Below, one piece after another: positions 8,739 to 17,568 of a DNA stretch of 26,350 bases. Made by a program: the position numbers and the translations under genes. The DNA comes from Flavobacterium sp. (GTDB lineage Bacteria; Bacteroidota; Bacteroidia; Flavobacteriales; Flavobacteriaceae). The stretch's first letter is position 1; every line of letters starts with the position of its first letter. The stretch lies in NCBI GenBank assembly GCA_017984035.1, contig JAGOAF010000017.1, forward strand, positions 1 to 26,350. Direction: 5' to 3'. Below the pieces are notes generated by a model. The model searched no databases and had not been told where the DNA came from. It was given only the letters and a program-made list of their open reading frames with translations.

Positions 8739-10073
8739 TTACAAATTGTAAACTGCTTGTTTGAATTGTCTTCCTCTATCTTCGTAATTTTCGAACAAAT
8801 CGAAACTCGCACAAGCTGGTGACAATAAAACCGTATCGCCTTTTTCAGTCATGCGTTGCGCCATACGAACAGCATCGTTCATATTATCTACTTCGATCAT
8901 CACATCTACAACATTTCCAAAAGCTTCAATGATTTTCTTGTTATCAACTCCTAAACAAATGATCCCTTTCACTTTTTCGTGAACCAAAGACATTAATTCG
9001 TGATAATCATTCCCTTTATCAACACCTCCAACAATCCAAACCGTTGGCGTAGTCATACTATCCAAAGCAAAGAAAGAGGCATTTACGTTAGTCGCTTTCG
9101 AATCGTTAATGTATTGTACATTTTGGATTTTCAATACTTTTTCTAAACGGTGTTCTACTCCTTGAAAATTAGACAGGCTTTCTCTGATAGTTGCATTTCT
9201 AATTTGCATCAATTTGGCCACAGAAGTAGCTGCCATTGCATTTTTCATATTGTGTTTACCTTCTAATGCAATTGATTCTGTTTCCATTGAAAATTCTTCG
9301 TAATTCATCATCTTTACTTCCATTATAGTATCTTTTATAAAAGCCCCTTCAACGAAAACTTGCTTCAGTGAAAAAGGGATTAATGTTGCTTTTGTTGTAT
9401 TATTTTGTAACCAATTAGTAATTGCTTCGTCTTCGGCATCATAAATCAAATAATCCTCTTCTGTTTGATTCATGGTGATTCTAAACTTAGAATCAATGTA
9501 ATTTTCATATTTATACTCATAACGATCCAAATGATCTGGACTAATATTCGTTATGATAGCTATGTGTGGCTTGTAATTGATAATTCCGTCCAATTGAAAA
9601 CTACTCAACTCCAAGACATACGAATCAAAATCATTGTCGGCTACCTGCCAGGCAAAGCTTTTTCCAATATTGCCCCCCAATCCTACGTTTAAACCTGCTG
9701 ATTTAAGCAAATGATAGGTTAACATTGTAGTAGTAGTTTTACCATTACTTCCAGTAATACCTATTGTAATTGCATTTGTAAAAGGAGCGGTAAACTCAAT
9801 TTCGGAAATGACCTTGATTCCTTTTTCAAATAGCTTTTTAACTATAGGTGATTTTTCAGGAATTCCAGGACTTTTCATGACCACATCAGCATTTAGAATT
9901 AAAGCTTCTGTATGCATTTCCTCTTCCCAAGCAATACCATTATGATTAAGAACTTCTTTGTAATTTTCTTTGATCTTTCCAAAATCGGATACAAAAACCT
10001 CATATCCTTTTTTCTTTCCAAGAATGGCTGTACCCACTCCGCTTTCTCCTCCGCCTAATACAACTAATCGCAT
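8739..10073 (-). CDS. murD: UDP-MurNAc-L-Ala--D-glutamate ligase MurD
   Basis: Cytoplasmic ATP-dependent ligase adding D-Glu to UDP-MurNAc-L-Ala. Visible motifs are the N-terminal nucleotide-binding GGGESGVGTAILGKKKG (7-23), the ATP loop ITGSNGKTTTTML (about 108-120), the central ELSSFQLD (about 156-163), YINDSKATN (about 317-325) and the C-terminal LLSPACASFDLFENYEDRG signature, which is characteristic of MurD. It is 444 residues, normal for the family. Its ATG follows the mraY stop codon with no spacer, so translation is likely coupled. Confidence 0.97.
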   Translation of the reverse strand: MRLVVLGGGESGVGTAILGKKKGYEVFVSDFGKIKENYKEVLNHNGIAWEEEMHTEALILNADVVMKSPGIPEKSPIVKKLFEKGIKVISEIEFTAPFTNAITIGITGSNGKTTTTMLTYHLLKSAGLNVGLGGNIGKSFAWQVADNDFDSYVLELSSFQLDGIINYKPHIAIITNISPDHLDRYEYKYENYIDSKFRITMNQTEEDYLIYDAEDEAITNWLQNNTTKATLIPFSLKQVFVEGAFIKDTIMEVKMMNYEEFSMETESIALEGKHNMKNAMAATSVAKLMQIRNATIRESLSNFQGVEHRLEKVLKIQNVQYINDSKATNVNASFFALDSMTTPTVWIVGGVDKGNDYHELMSLVHEKVKGIICLGVDNKKIIEAFGNVVDVMIEVDNMNDAVRMAQRMTEKGDTVLLSPACASFDLFENYEDRGRQFKQAVYNL

Positions 10074-11303
10074 CTATCGTAGTTTTAAAGTGACAATGGA
10101 CAAAATGGCTAACATGATAGCGACAATCCAAAATCGAGTTACAATTTTACTTTCGTGATATCCCTTTTTCTGATAATGATGGTGTAAAGGTGACATTAAG
10201 AAAATTCTTCGTCCTTCTCCAAAACGTTTCTTGGTGTATTTAAAGTAAGCTACTTGGATTACCACGGATAGATTTTCTGCTAAGAATATTCCACACAACA
10301 ATGGAATCAACATTTCTTTTCGAACAGCAATAGCCAAAACAGCTATGATTCCGCCAATTGTTAAACTTCCTGTATCTCCCATAAAAACGGAAGCAGGGTA
10401 TGAATTGTACCAAAGAAACCCAATCAATGCCCCAACAAATGCAGCAATAAATACAGTCATTTCCCCAGAATTAGGAATGTACATTATGTTCAAATAATTA
10501 GAAAAAATGATATTCCCTGATAAGAAAGTTAAAATTCCTAATGCCAAAACTGAAACTGCCGAAGTTCCAGCTGCTAAGCCATCAATTCCATCCGTCAAAT
10601 TGGCTCCGTTGGAAACAGCAGTGATAATAAAAATAACTACTGGAATGAATATTAACCAAGCCCAATTTTGATATCCGTCACCGGTCCAAGCTAAAATTTC
10701 AGCGTAATCGAATTCATTATTCTTAAAAAATGGGATTGTAGTAGCCGTAGATTTTACTTCTACTGGAGCTTGTACTATTGACGTTACTGTTGCTTGTTTT
10801 ATTACTGGAGAATTCGAAGCATTTTCTAATACCGTAACTGCAGGACTAAAATAAAGTACTGATCCAACAATTAAACCTAAGCCTACCTGACCAAACACTT
10901 TAAAAATTCCTTTAAGGCCTTGTTTGTCTTTCTTGAATATTTTGATATAATCGTCAATAAAACCTATTGTACCCATCCATAGCGTAGTTACGATAAGCAA
11001 AACAATATATATATTATGCAATTTCGCAAATAAAACTACTGGTAATAAAGTAGCAAAAATGATAATCAAACCACCCATTGTTGGTGTGCCAGCTTTCTCA
11101 TTTTGACCCGCCAATCCTAGCTCTCTAACCGTTTCGCCTACTTGCTGGTTGCGCAAGAAAGTAATAATTCGCTTTCCGTAAATAGTAGACAATAACAATG
11201 AAAGTAAAAATGCCAAACCCGATCTAAACGTAATGTATTGGAAAACTCCAGCTCCTGGTACATTTAATGATTTATCTAAATATTCAAATAAGTAGTATAG
11301 CAT
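10074..11303 (-). CDS. mraY: Phospho-MurNAc-pentapeptide transferase MraY
   Basis: Integral membrane enzyme that transfers phospho-MurNAc-pentapeptide to undecaprenyl phosphate, forming lipid I. Family motifs: TPTMGG (73-78), the metal-binding D117-D118 in [20 protein letters not shown] (235-246), [12 protein letters not shown] and the histidine motif [10 protein letters not shown]. At 409 residues it is about 50 longer than typical MraY (about 360). The difference is an insert of roughly residues 153-215 between two membrane helices, rich in Thr, Val and Ser and probably in an extracytoplasmic loop. It lies 6 bases after murE and abuts murD. Confidence 0.97.
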   Translation of the reverse strand: MLYYLFEYLDKSLNVPGAGVFQYITFRSGLAFLLSLLLSTIYGKRIITFLRNQQVGETVRELGLAGQNEKAGTPTMGGLIIIFATLLPVVLFAKLHNIYIVLLIVTTLWMGTIGFIDDYIKIFKKDKQGLKGIFKVFGQVGLGLIVGSVLYFSPAVTVLENASNSPVIKQATVTSIVQAPVEVKSTATTIPFFKNNEFDYAEILAWTGDGYQNWAWLIFIPVVIFIITAVSNGANLTDGIDGLAAGTSAVSVLALGILTFLSGNIIFSNYLNIMYIPNSGEMTVFIAAFVGALIGFLWYNSYPASVFMGDTGSLTIGGIIAVLAIAVRKEMLIPLLCGIFLAENLSVVIQVAYFKYTKKRFGEGRRIFLMSPLHHHYQKKGYHESKIVTRFWIVAIMLAILSIVTLKLR

Positions 11304-11309
11304 AATTAT

Positions 11310-12773
11310 CTATTTATGGAGTTGTTCTAATAGTTCTTTTACAATTTTCATGTCGTCAAAATCATGACGAACGCCATCAATTTCTTGGTAGGTTTCATGT
11401 CCCTTTCCAGCAATCAAAATAATGTCATTGGGTTGAGCCAATTGGCAAGCAGTTTTTATCGCTTGTTTTCTATCCGTGATTGATAAAATTCTTTTAAAAT
11501 TTTGCGGCGCGACTCCTGTTTCCATTTCGCCAATGATTACAGTTGCGTCTTCATTTCTAGGATTATCAGAAGTAAATATTGCTTTATCACTCAAGTCGGA
11601 TGCGATCCCTCCCATTACAGGACGTTTTGCTTTGTCACGATTTCCGCCACAACCCACAACCGTAATCAATTGTTCGTTTTTAGTACGGATATCGTTAATA
11701 GTTTTCAATACATTTTCTAAAGCATCTGGCGTATGGGCATAATCTACAATCGCGGTAATATTTGAATCCGAAACGATATATTGAAAGCGTCCTGAAACAC
11801 TTTCTAATTCAGACAATAATCGCAGCGCTTCAAGACTTTCCATACCTAATTCAATTGCAGTCCCATAGATTGCTAATAAATTATAGGCATTAAAAGTTCC
11901 AATCAATTTTACCCAAACCTCATTGCCATTGATTTTTAACAACAATCCAGACAATTGACTTTCTAAAATTTGTGCTTTATAATCGGCATACGATTTTAAA
12001 GCGTAGGTACATTTTTTGGCAACGGTATTTTGTAATAAAACCGGTCCGTTTTTATCGTCGATATTGGATAACGCAAAAGCTGTTTTTGGCAAATGATCAA
12101 AAAATGATTTTTTCACATCGCGGTATTCCGCAAACGTAGCGTGGTAATCCAAATGATCGTGTGATAAATTGGTAAACACCCCTCCAACAAAATGTAAAGA
12201 TTCTGTTCGTTTTTGATGAATTCCATGCGAACTTACTTCCATAAAACAATAAGTGACACCCGCATCAACCATTGTAGCCAAATAACTATTAATAGTTATA
12301 GAATCGGGTGTGGTATGAGTAGCTTTGTACTCTACATCATCAACCATAATTTTTACTGTAGAAAGTAAACCTACTTTATGACCTGCCTTTTTGTACAATT
12401 GATATAATAAAGACGCAATGGTAGTTTTACCATTAGTACCTGTTACACCAACTAACTGTAGCTTTTTGGAAGGATTATCGTAATAATTGGCCGCAACAAC
12501 AGCTAAAGCTGCATTAGTATCTTTTACTTGAATATACGTAACCCCTTCAGAAATAGCAGCTGGAAGTGTATCACAAATAATTGCAGATGCGCCTAATTCA
12601 ATAGCTTTTTCTATAAAATCATGTCCGTCAGAAATCGTACCGCGAATAGCAACAAAAAGGTCGTTTGTTTCTATTTTTCTTGAATCAAAATCAACTTTTT
12701 TGATAGCAATATCTGTTGAACCTTTAATGGCTTCAATGGCTACTTTGTATACTATGTCTTTAAGGATCTTCAC
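11310..12773 (-). CDS. murE: UDP-MurNAc-tripeptide synthetase MurE, meso-DAP type
   Basis: Cytoplasmic ATP-dependent ligase adding the third stem-peptide residue. The ATP loop GVTGTNGKTTIASL (about 108-121), the carbamylated-lysine region and the C-terminal GKGHETYQ are present. The specificity motif reads D403-N404-P405-R406, the DNPR signature of enzymes that use meso-diaminopimelate rather than lysine. Translation begins at a GTG that overlaps the ftsI stop codon by four bases (GTGA), a typical coupling arrangement. 487 residues, normal length. Confidence 0.96.
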   Translation of the reverse strand: MKILKDIVYKVAIEAIKGSTDIAIKKVDFDSRKIETNDLFVAIRGTISDGHDFIEKAIELGASAIICDTLPAAISEGVTYIQVKDTNAALAVVAANYYDNPSKKLQLVGVTGTNGKTTIASLLYQLYKKAGHKVGLLSTVKIMVDDVEYKATHTTPDSITINSYLATMVDAGVTYCFMEVSSHGIHQKRTESLHFVGGVFTNLSHDHLDYHATFAEYRDVKKSFFDHLPKTAFALSNIDDKNGPVLLQNTVAKKCTYALKSYADYKAQILESQLSGLLLKINGNEVWVKLIGTFNAYNLLAIYGTAIELGMESLEALRLLSELESVSGRFQYIVSDSNITAIVDYAHTPDALENVLKTINDIRTKNEQLITVVGCGGNRDKAKRPVMGGIASDLSDKAIFTSDNPRNEDATVIIGEMETGVAPQNFKRILSITDRKQAIKTACQLAQPNDIILIAGKGHETYQEIDGVRHDFDDMKIVKELLEQLHK

Positions 12774-14770
12774 GATAATTCTAATACTATAGTTGTGTTT
12801 TTTGCTATATTTTGACCTGCCTGTAGTGATTGTTTTTTCACCTTACCAAAGCCTTTAATTTTAACTCTAATTCCTAAATTTTCTAATAGTGCAATCGCGT
12901 CCATCCCTGACATCCCTTTGACATTTGGAATGGTATTCTGTCTTTTATGAGAATACGAAGTATATGAAGCATAATCCACTTCTTGTTTTGGAATTTTTCT
13001 GTCTATTTTTCTAATTGTATTAGTAGAAGGCGCGTCGGTAAATATTTTTTGAGCAATTCTCTTAAAGACAGGTCCCGCTACATCGGCTCCATAATAGTTA
13101 TTGTGAGCAGTATTGGGTCTGTGCACCATAACAATACAGGTATACTGAGGCTTATTTGCTGGAAAATAACCAACAAATGAAGACGCATAATACATCCCTG
13201 AACCTGATTTACTTCCATAATTCATTTGTGCTGTTCCTGTTTTTCCTGCCATTGGAAATTCTTTAGTATATAACGATTTAGCAGTTCCTCTTTTTACCAC
13301 ATTTTCTAGTATAGCGCGTACTTTCTTTAAAGTTTCTGGAGAACAAACCCTAGGATTCATTACCTGGGTATCGAATTTTTTAACGGTTGTATTCCATTTT
13401 TTAATTTCAGAAACCAATTGCGGTTTTACCATTACACCATTATTAGCAACCGAATTGTAATAGGTCAACGTTTGCATTGGCGTGATATTAATTCCATAAC
13501 CAAAAGCCATCCATGGAAGTGAAATTTTGGACCATCTTGCTTGTCCTGGTTTCGGAATTATAGGAGAGGCCTCTCCTTTTAATTCTAAACCTATTTTTTT
13601 ATCTAATCCCCAATCTTCAATATGCTTTATAAATTTAGAAGGGTTATTTTTATAGTTGTTATATACTGATTGCACCATTACGGTATTGGAAGAAACTTCA
13701 AATCCATGTCCTAAAGAAACTCTTCCTAAACCATGATGTGAATCTTCAACTGTTTTACCATATATGCGAATTATACCACCATTAGCATCAAAGACCGTAC
13801 TTGTATCAGCAACTTTATCCTCTAATACCGCCATTAGATCTACTAATTTAAAAGTAGAACCCGGATCATGCGCTTCAATTATTGCATAATTTTGAGTTTC
13901 ATTATAGGTGCCGTCACTTAGTCTACCTAAATTTGAAATCGCTTTAATATGACCTGTCTTGGTTTCCATGACTACTACACAACCATGTTCTGCTTCATAT
14001 TCTTCCAATTGTTTCAACAAGGCATGATGAGCAATATCTTGAATAAATACATCTATCGTTGAAATAACATCATAACCATCAATAGGATCTACTTCATTAA
14101 AATCACGTATCGGCTTCCATTGCCCCTTAGCAATTTTTTGTTTTAAAATCTTTCCATCTTTACCGTTTAAGTATTTTCTGTAGGCCCATTCAATTCCTTT
14201 TCCATCAGGAGTGCTATCTGGCTTCATTCTTTCATAACCAATAGTACGTTCCGCAATTCTTCCAATTGGGTATTCTCTTACTGGCTCAGGCTTAATAATA
14301 ATCCCACCTTTATTAGCCCCTTCTTTAAACAATGGAAACCCTTTAATTTTAACATAGTCCGTATAACTCAAACCACGCGCTATCAAGAAATACCTGTTAT
14401 TTGTCGCTCTCGCTTTACGCAAAGCTCTTTCGTAATAATTGGATGGTTTCCCTAACAAGTAGGCTAATGAATCTGCTAATGAATCAACTGTGCTCTGAAA
14501 CAATTCTGATTTTGGCACAAAAGCATCAAATCGGATTTCATAATTAGGAATTGAAGTGGCCAATAAGCTACCATCTGATGAGTAAATATTCCCTTTATTA
14601 GCTCTAATTGTAAATTCTTTAACCGTTTTTTCTTTAGCTTTTTTTCGGTAATGATCTCCTTGAACCCATTGAATATTAGTTAATTTGAAGACAATAGCAA
14701 CCGCCATCAAAAACATAGCGAAAGCCACAAGATAGATTCGATAAGAAATATGTTTATCTTCTACTGCCAT
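12770..14770 (-). CDS. Septal transpeptidase FtsI/PBP with C-terminal PASTA domain
   Basis: Class B penicillin-binding protein that cross-links septal peptidoglycan, partner of FtsW. Order: short cytoplasmic start, membrane helix (about 9-28), dimerisation/pedestal domain (about 50-230), transpeptidase domain with the catalytic S305-T-F-K308, the S360-S-N362 motif and K510-T-G512, then a single PASTA domain at about 605-666 (IPNVKGMSGMDAIALLENLGIRVKIKGFGKV). The family is FtsI/SpoVD-like; a PASTA tail is usual in Gram-positive division PBPs and also occurs in this phylum. It overlaps the ftsL-like gene by 10 bases and murE by 4. No loss of active-site residues is seen. Confidence 0.95.
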   Translation of the reverse strand: MAVEDKHISYRIYLVAFAMFLMAVAIVFKLTNIQWVQGDHYRKKAKEKTVKEFTIRANKGNIYSSDGSLLATSIPNYEIRFDAFVPKSELFQSTVDSLADSLAYLLGKPSNYYERALRKARATNNRYFLIARGLSYTDYVKIKGFPLFKEGANKGGIIIKPEPVREYPIGRIAERTIGYERMKPDSTPDGKGIEWAYRKYLNGKDGKILKQKIAKGQWKPIRDFNEVDPIDGYDVISTIDVFIQDIAHHALLKQLEEYEAEHGCVVVMETKTGHIKAISNLGRLSDGTYNETQNYAIIEAHDPGSTFKLVDLMAVLEDKVADTSTVFDANGGIIRIYGKTVEDSHHGLGRVSLGHGFEVSSNTVMVQSVYNNYKNNPSKFIKHIEDWGLDKKIGLELKGEASPIIPKPGQARWSKISLPWMAFGYGINITPMQTLTYYNSVANNGVMVKPQLVSEIKKWNTTVKKFDTQVMNPRVCSPETLKKVRAILENVVKRGTAKSLYTKEFPMAGKTGTAQMNYGSKSGSGMYYASSFVGYFPANKPQYTCIVMVHRPNTAHNNYYGADVAGPVFKRIAQKIFTDAPSTNTIRKIDRKIPKQEVDYASYTSYSHKRQNTIPNVKGMSGMDAIALLENLGIRVKIKGFGKVKKQSLQAGQNIAKNTTIVLELS

Positions 14771-15108
14771 AATTTTTCAAAAAAACCTTTTTCTTTTTCT
14801 TGTACTACTTTAATTTTTATTGGCGGAACCGTTGAAGGAAGAATCAATCTTGCTTCCATTTGTTTAGCAACAGTAGATTCCATTTTTAATTTCATCAATT
14901 CGGATCGTCTGTCTACGAATTCTGAACGCAATTCTTTTACTTCGTTAGTTAGTTCTGCAATTCGAAATACTTTTTGCTCGTACCGTTGCGTATTAGCAAT
15001 CATTACAATAGCCAAACCAATAATAAAAACAATAAAACGCCAATTTTTAATAGCATCTTCGTCTAATAAAAATCGTGCTTTCAATATGCCGTATAAACCG
15101 TGTTTCAT
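14761..15108 (-). CDS. FtsL-like divisome protein
   Basis: Small bitopic protein of 115 residues: about 23 cytoplasmic residues, one membrane helix (about 24-41, FIVFIIGLAIVMIANTQR), then a probable coiled coil (about 43-75, rich in Glu, Arg and Leu heptads) and a short C-terminal part. This is the layout of FtsL, which with a FtsB-like partner connects FtsQ to FtsW-FtsI. The identification rests on architecture and on its place between rsmH and ftsI, since FtsL sequences diverge strongly. It is 9 bases after rsmH and overlaps ftsI by 10 bases. Confidence 0.82.
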   Translation of the reverse strand: MKHGLYGILKARFLLDEDAIKNWRFIVFIIGLAIVMIANTQRYEQKVFRIAELTNEVKELRSEFVDRRSELMKLKMESTVAKQMEARLILPSTVPPIKIKVVQEKEKGFFEKLWQ

Positions 15109-15117
15109 TGCAACTAA

Positions 15118-16026
15118 TTATATTTTTTCAGCGATACGTAGCTTAGCACTTCGTGCTCTATTATTCTCTTTGATTTGTTCGTTATTGGGAACAATTAATT
15201 TTCCAACAGTCGAAAATGGTACGGAAAAATTACCGAAAAAATCACGCTCTGGCTCTCCTTCAAACATGCCGTTCTTAACAAATCGCTTTACCAATCGATC
15301 CTCAAGAGAATGATATGAGATAATACTCAAACGTCCTCCAGGCTTTAAGATTTCTAAAGATTGTTCTAAAAACTCTTTTAAAACGTCCATTTCTTGATTG
15401 ACTTCAATTCGGATAGCCTGATACATTTGAGCTAAAATTTTATGGCTTTTGTGAGCTGGTAAAAATCGACTTAGAACTTGCTTTAATTGTTCGGTGTTTC
15501 GAATAGGTGCCTTTTCTCTTGCTTCCAAAATTACCCTAGCAATAGCTGGCGCATTTTTCAACTCACCGTAATCCAAAAAAACTCTTCTTAAATTTTCTTC
15601 GTCATACTCATTGACCACTCTATAGGCACTCAAATCATTTTTCTGACTCATTCGCATATCCAACTCCGCGTCAAAACGGGTAGAAAATCCTCTTTCAGCA
15701 ACATCAAATTGATGCGACGAAACCCCTAAATCTCCTAAAATTCCATCCACTGCTTTGACATTATGAAAACGCAAAAACCGTTTGATAAATCTGAAATTTT
15801 CATTTATAAGAACGAAGCGATCATCTTGTAATGCATTTTCCAACGCATCTTCATCTTGATCAAAAGCAAATAATTTTCCGTTTGGTCCTAGCCGACTTAA
15901 TATTTCTCTAGAATGACCTCCGCCACCAAAGGTGACATCAACATAAATTCCGTCAGGATTGATATTCAACCCATCTACTGACTCGTGCAGCAATACCGGA
16001 TTATGATATTCCATTATCGTCATCAT
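15118..16026 (-). CDS. rsmH: 16S rRNA m4C1402 methyltransferase RsmH (MraW)
   Basis: S-adenosylmethionine-dependent enzyme that N4-methylates C1402 of 16S rRNA in the ribosomal P site. Signatures are HNPVLLHESVDGL near the start, the SAM-binding DVTFGGGGHS (30-39), AFDQDEDAL, GILGDLGVSSHQFD (about 97-110) and the C-terminal ISYHSLEDRLVKRF motif. 302 residues, normal. Its start region overlaps mraZ by 26 bases if the first ATG (16026) is used; ATGs at 16023 or 16014 are also possible, and all lie inside mraZ, so coupling to mraZ translation is likely. Confidence 0.96.
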   Translation of the reverse strand: MMTIMEYHNPVLLHESVDGLNINPDGIYVDVTFGGGGHSREILSRLGPNGKLFAFDQDEDALENALQDDRFVLINENFRFIKRFLRFHNVKAVDGILGDLGVSSHQFDVAERGFSTRFDAELDMRMSQKNDLSAYRVVNEYDEENLRRVFLDYGELKNAPAIARVILEAREKAPIRNTEQLKQVLSRFLPAHKSHKILAQMYQAIRIEVNQEMDVLKEFLEQSLEILKPGGRLSIISYHSLEDRLVKRFVKNGMFEGEPERDFFGNFSVPFSTVGKLIVPNNEQIKENNRARSAKLRIAEKI

Positions 16027-16474
16027 TTACGTTGCCCATTACATCTTCTGCTAAATCAGCAAAATCAATATCCTCTCCATTTATTGATTTTTCATACAAC
16101 TCTTTATCCCAGATTTCCACAATATTTACTGCAGAAGAAAAAACAACATCTTTAGTAATGCTTGCAAATCCAACCAAATCTTTTGGAACCAACAATCGAC
16201 CTAAAGCATCAATTTCAACCACTTTAACACCCGCCGTAAAACGACGAATAAAGTCATTGTTCTTTTTAACAAAACGGTTCAACTTATTGATTTTCTGCAT
16301 CATTGAATTCCACTCTTGCATTGGATACAATTCCAAACAAGGCTGAAAAACAGAGCGTTTCAACACAAACCCTTCTTGCAATGAGGAAGCTAGTTGCTTT
16401 TTTAAAGGTGATGGCATTAAAACCCTCCCTTTAGCATCTACTTTGCACTCATATGTCCCTACGATTGTATTCAA
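16001..16474 (-). CDS. mraZ: Transcriptional regulator MraZ
   Basis: First gene of the dcw cluster. MraZ proteins form rings with AbrB-like domains and bind direct repeats upstream of their own gene. Two repeated half-domains are visible, each with the signature DxxGR: D13-A-K-G-R17 and D89-A-L-G-R93. At 157 residues it is normal for the family. Homologous sequence begins at MNTIVGTYECKVDAKGR; the start codon there is TTG (16472-16474), and no in-frame ATG lies in the short leader, so initiation is probably weak. A repeat array and promoter lie immediately upstream, consistent with autoregulation of the cluster. Confidence 0.94.
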   Translation of the reverse strand: MNTIVGTYECKVDAKGRVLMPSPLKKQLASSLQEGFVLKRSVFQPCLELYPMQEWNSMMQKINKLNRFVKKNNDFIRRFTAGVKVVEIDALGRLLVPKDLVGFASITKDVVFSSAVNIVEIWDKELYEKSINGEDIDFADLAEDVMGNVNDDDNGIS

Positions 16475-16499
16475 AAAATTGTATTTAAATGATTCTAAG

Positions 16500-16535
16500 C
16501 AAAAATATAAAATATTTTACCACATTTTACCACAA
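16500..16535 (-). promoter_or_regulatory. Probable promoter of mraZ and the dcw cluster
   Basis: On the minus strand TATTTTTG (16500-16507) matches the -7 consensus TAnnTTTG. The nearest upstream TTG is at 16533-16535, a spacing of 25 bases, slightly longer than the usual 17-23; using the overlapping TATATTTT as -7 would give 23. Either way the elements lie within the repeat array, and the leader to the TTG start codon would be only about 20 bases. Confidence 0.6.
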
Positions 16536-16564
16536 TATACCACTTTGTTAATAAGTTTACCCAC
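16518..16564 (-). promoter_or_regulatory. Candidate MraZ operator, direct repeats
   Basis: Read on the minus strand, the core GTGGTA occurs three times at an exact 10-bp period (16538-16543, 16528-16533, 16518-16523), each followed by A/T-rich spacer (TATT, AAAT, AAAT). A fourth related copy, GTGGGTA, lies 21 bases further upstream (16558-16564). Known MraZ sites in other phyla are also short G-rich direct repeats about one helical turn apart upstream of mraZ (TGGGN repeats in E. coli, AAAGTG-type repeats in mollicutes). Overlap with the promoter suggests repression; the binding is inferred. Confidence 0.72.
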
Positions 16565-16738
16565 TTAGAGCTTAAAACCCTTACTATTTATGCCATCAGA
16601 AGATTAAGTGCTTTTAGAACTTGTTTATAAATAGGTTCCTTTTTTAAAAATCGGATAGAGGAATAATGCGTTTTAACAAGAAAAAGGATTATCTTATTAA
16701 AAAATGACTTCAAAAATTAATTTTTCTGTATTAAATCC

Positions 16739-16746
16739 TATATTTG
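16739..16746 (+). promoter_or_regulatory. -7 promoter element for hydrolase-engB
   Basis: TATATTTG is an exact match to TAnnTTTG and lies 29 bases before the hydrolase ATG. No TTG is found at the expected 17-23 bases upstream, so the -33 element is weak or missing. Confidence 0.5.
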
Positions 16747-16775
16747 TCAAAATTGAAAAATAGGGATCCGGAAAA

Positions 16776-17549
16776 ATGGAACAACACTATAAAAAAGAAG
16801 GTAAATACAGTTATTTTGAAGCCGGAGAAGGAACGCCAATCGTTATCCTACATGGATTAATGGGAGGGTTAAGCAATTTTAATGGCGTTGCCAACTACTT
16901 TTCCAATAAAGGATATAAAATAATCATCCCTGATTTGCCAATTTATACCCAAAGCCTTTTAAGGACTAATGTCAAAGCATTTGCTAAATACGTCAAGGAC
17001 TTTATCACATTTAAAGGGCTGGACAATGTTATTTTATTAGGCAATTCTCTTGGAGGCCATATTGCTTTGTACCATACTAAAATGTATCCCGAAAAAGTAG
17101 CCGGATTAGTAATTACAGGAAGTTCCGGTTTATATGAAAGTGCTATGGGTGACAGTTACCCTAAAAGAGGTGATTACGAGTACATAAAGAAAAAAGCAGA
17201 AGATGTTTTTTACGATCCTAAAGTTGCCACTCCAGAACTTGTTGATGAAGTATACGCCTCTGTGAATGACAGAATTAAGTTAATCAAAACTTTAACAATA
17301 GCCAAAAGTGCAATTCGTCATAATATGGCAAAAGACCTTCCGAAGATGAAGGTTCCAACTTGTATTATTTGGGGAAGAAACGATAAAGTGACACCGCCAG
17401 AAGTAGCTGATGAATTCAATCGCCTATTACCTAATTCAACTTTGTATTGGATAGACAAATGTGGCCATGCTGCTATGATGGAACACCCAGATGAATTCAA
17501 CACTATTTTAGAAGATTGGTTAACCAATGTATACCAACCTATCTCTTAA
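16776..17549 (+). CDS. Alpha/beta-fold hydrolase, substrate unknown
   Basis: A 257-residue single-domain alpha/beta hydrolase. The oxyanion-hole motif HGLMGG (26-31), the nucleophile elbow G89-N-S91-L-G93, the acid D203 in IIWGRNDKVTPP and H231 in KCGHAAMMEHP give a complete Ser-Asp-His triad. A lid region lies at about 120-185. There is no signal peptide, so it should be cytoplasmic. The pattern resembles small-molecule ester or C-C bond hydrolases of the MhpC/BioH type, but the substrate cannot be read from sequence. It is followed after 19 bases by engB, presumably one transcript, and is divergent from mraZ. Confidence 0.9.
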   Translation: MEQHYKKEGKYSYFEAGEGTPIVILHGLMGGLSNFNGVANYFSNKGYKIIIPDLPIYTQSLLRTNVKAFAKYVKDFITFKGLDNVILLGNSLGGHIALYHTKMYPEKVAGLVITGSSGLYESAMGDSYPKRGDYEYIKKKAEDVFYDPKVATPELVDEVYASVNDRIKLIKTLTIAKSAIRHNMAKDLPKMKVPTCIIWGRNDKVTPPEVADEFNRLLPNSTLYWIDKCGHAAMMEHPDEFNTILEDWLTNVYQPIS

Positions 17550-17568
17550 ATTGGTTTAAAAAACACCT

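Larger units (their letters stand above)
16475..16775. other. Divergent intergenic region, mraZ / hydrolase
   Basis: This 301-base, AT-rich gap separates the minus-strand dcw cluster from the plus-strand hydrolase-engB pair. It contains the mraZ promoter and repeat array near its left end (16500-16564) and a hydrolase promoter element near its right end (16739-16746). I see no ORF, RNA gene or terminator in the central part (about 16565-16735), which is A/T-rich without clear structure. Confidence 0.7.

Noticed and set aside
14750..15313. Plus-strand open frame of 187 codons
   Set aside because: Antisense to the ftsL-like gene, rsmH and the start of ftsI, all with clear identities; composition is that of a reverse-frame artefact.
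16565..16735. Possible small RNA or riboswitch in the mraZ-hydrolase gap
   Set aside because: No stable stem or T-run ending was found, and neither flanking gene is a typical riboswitch target.
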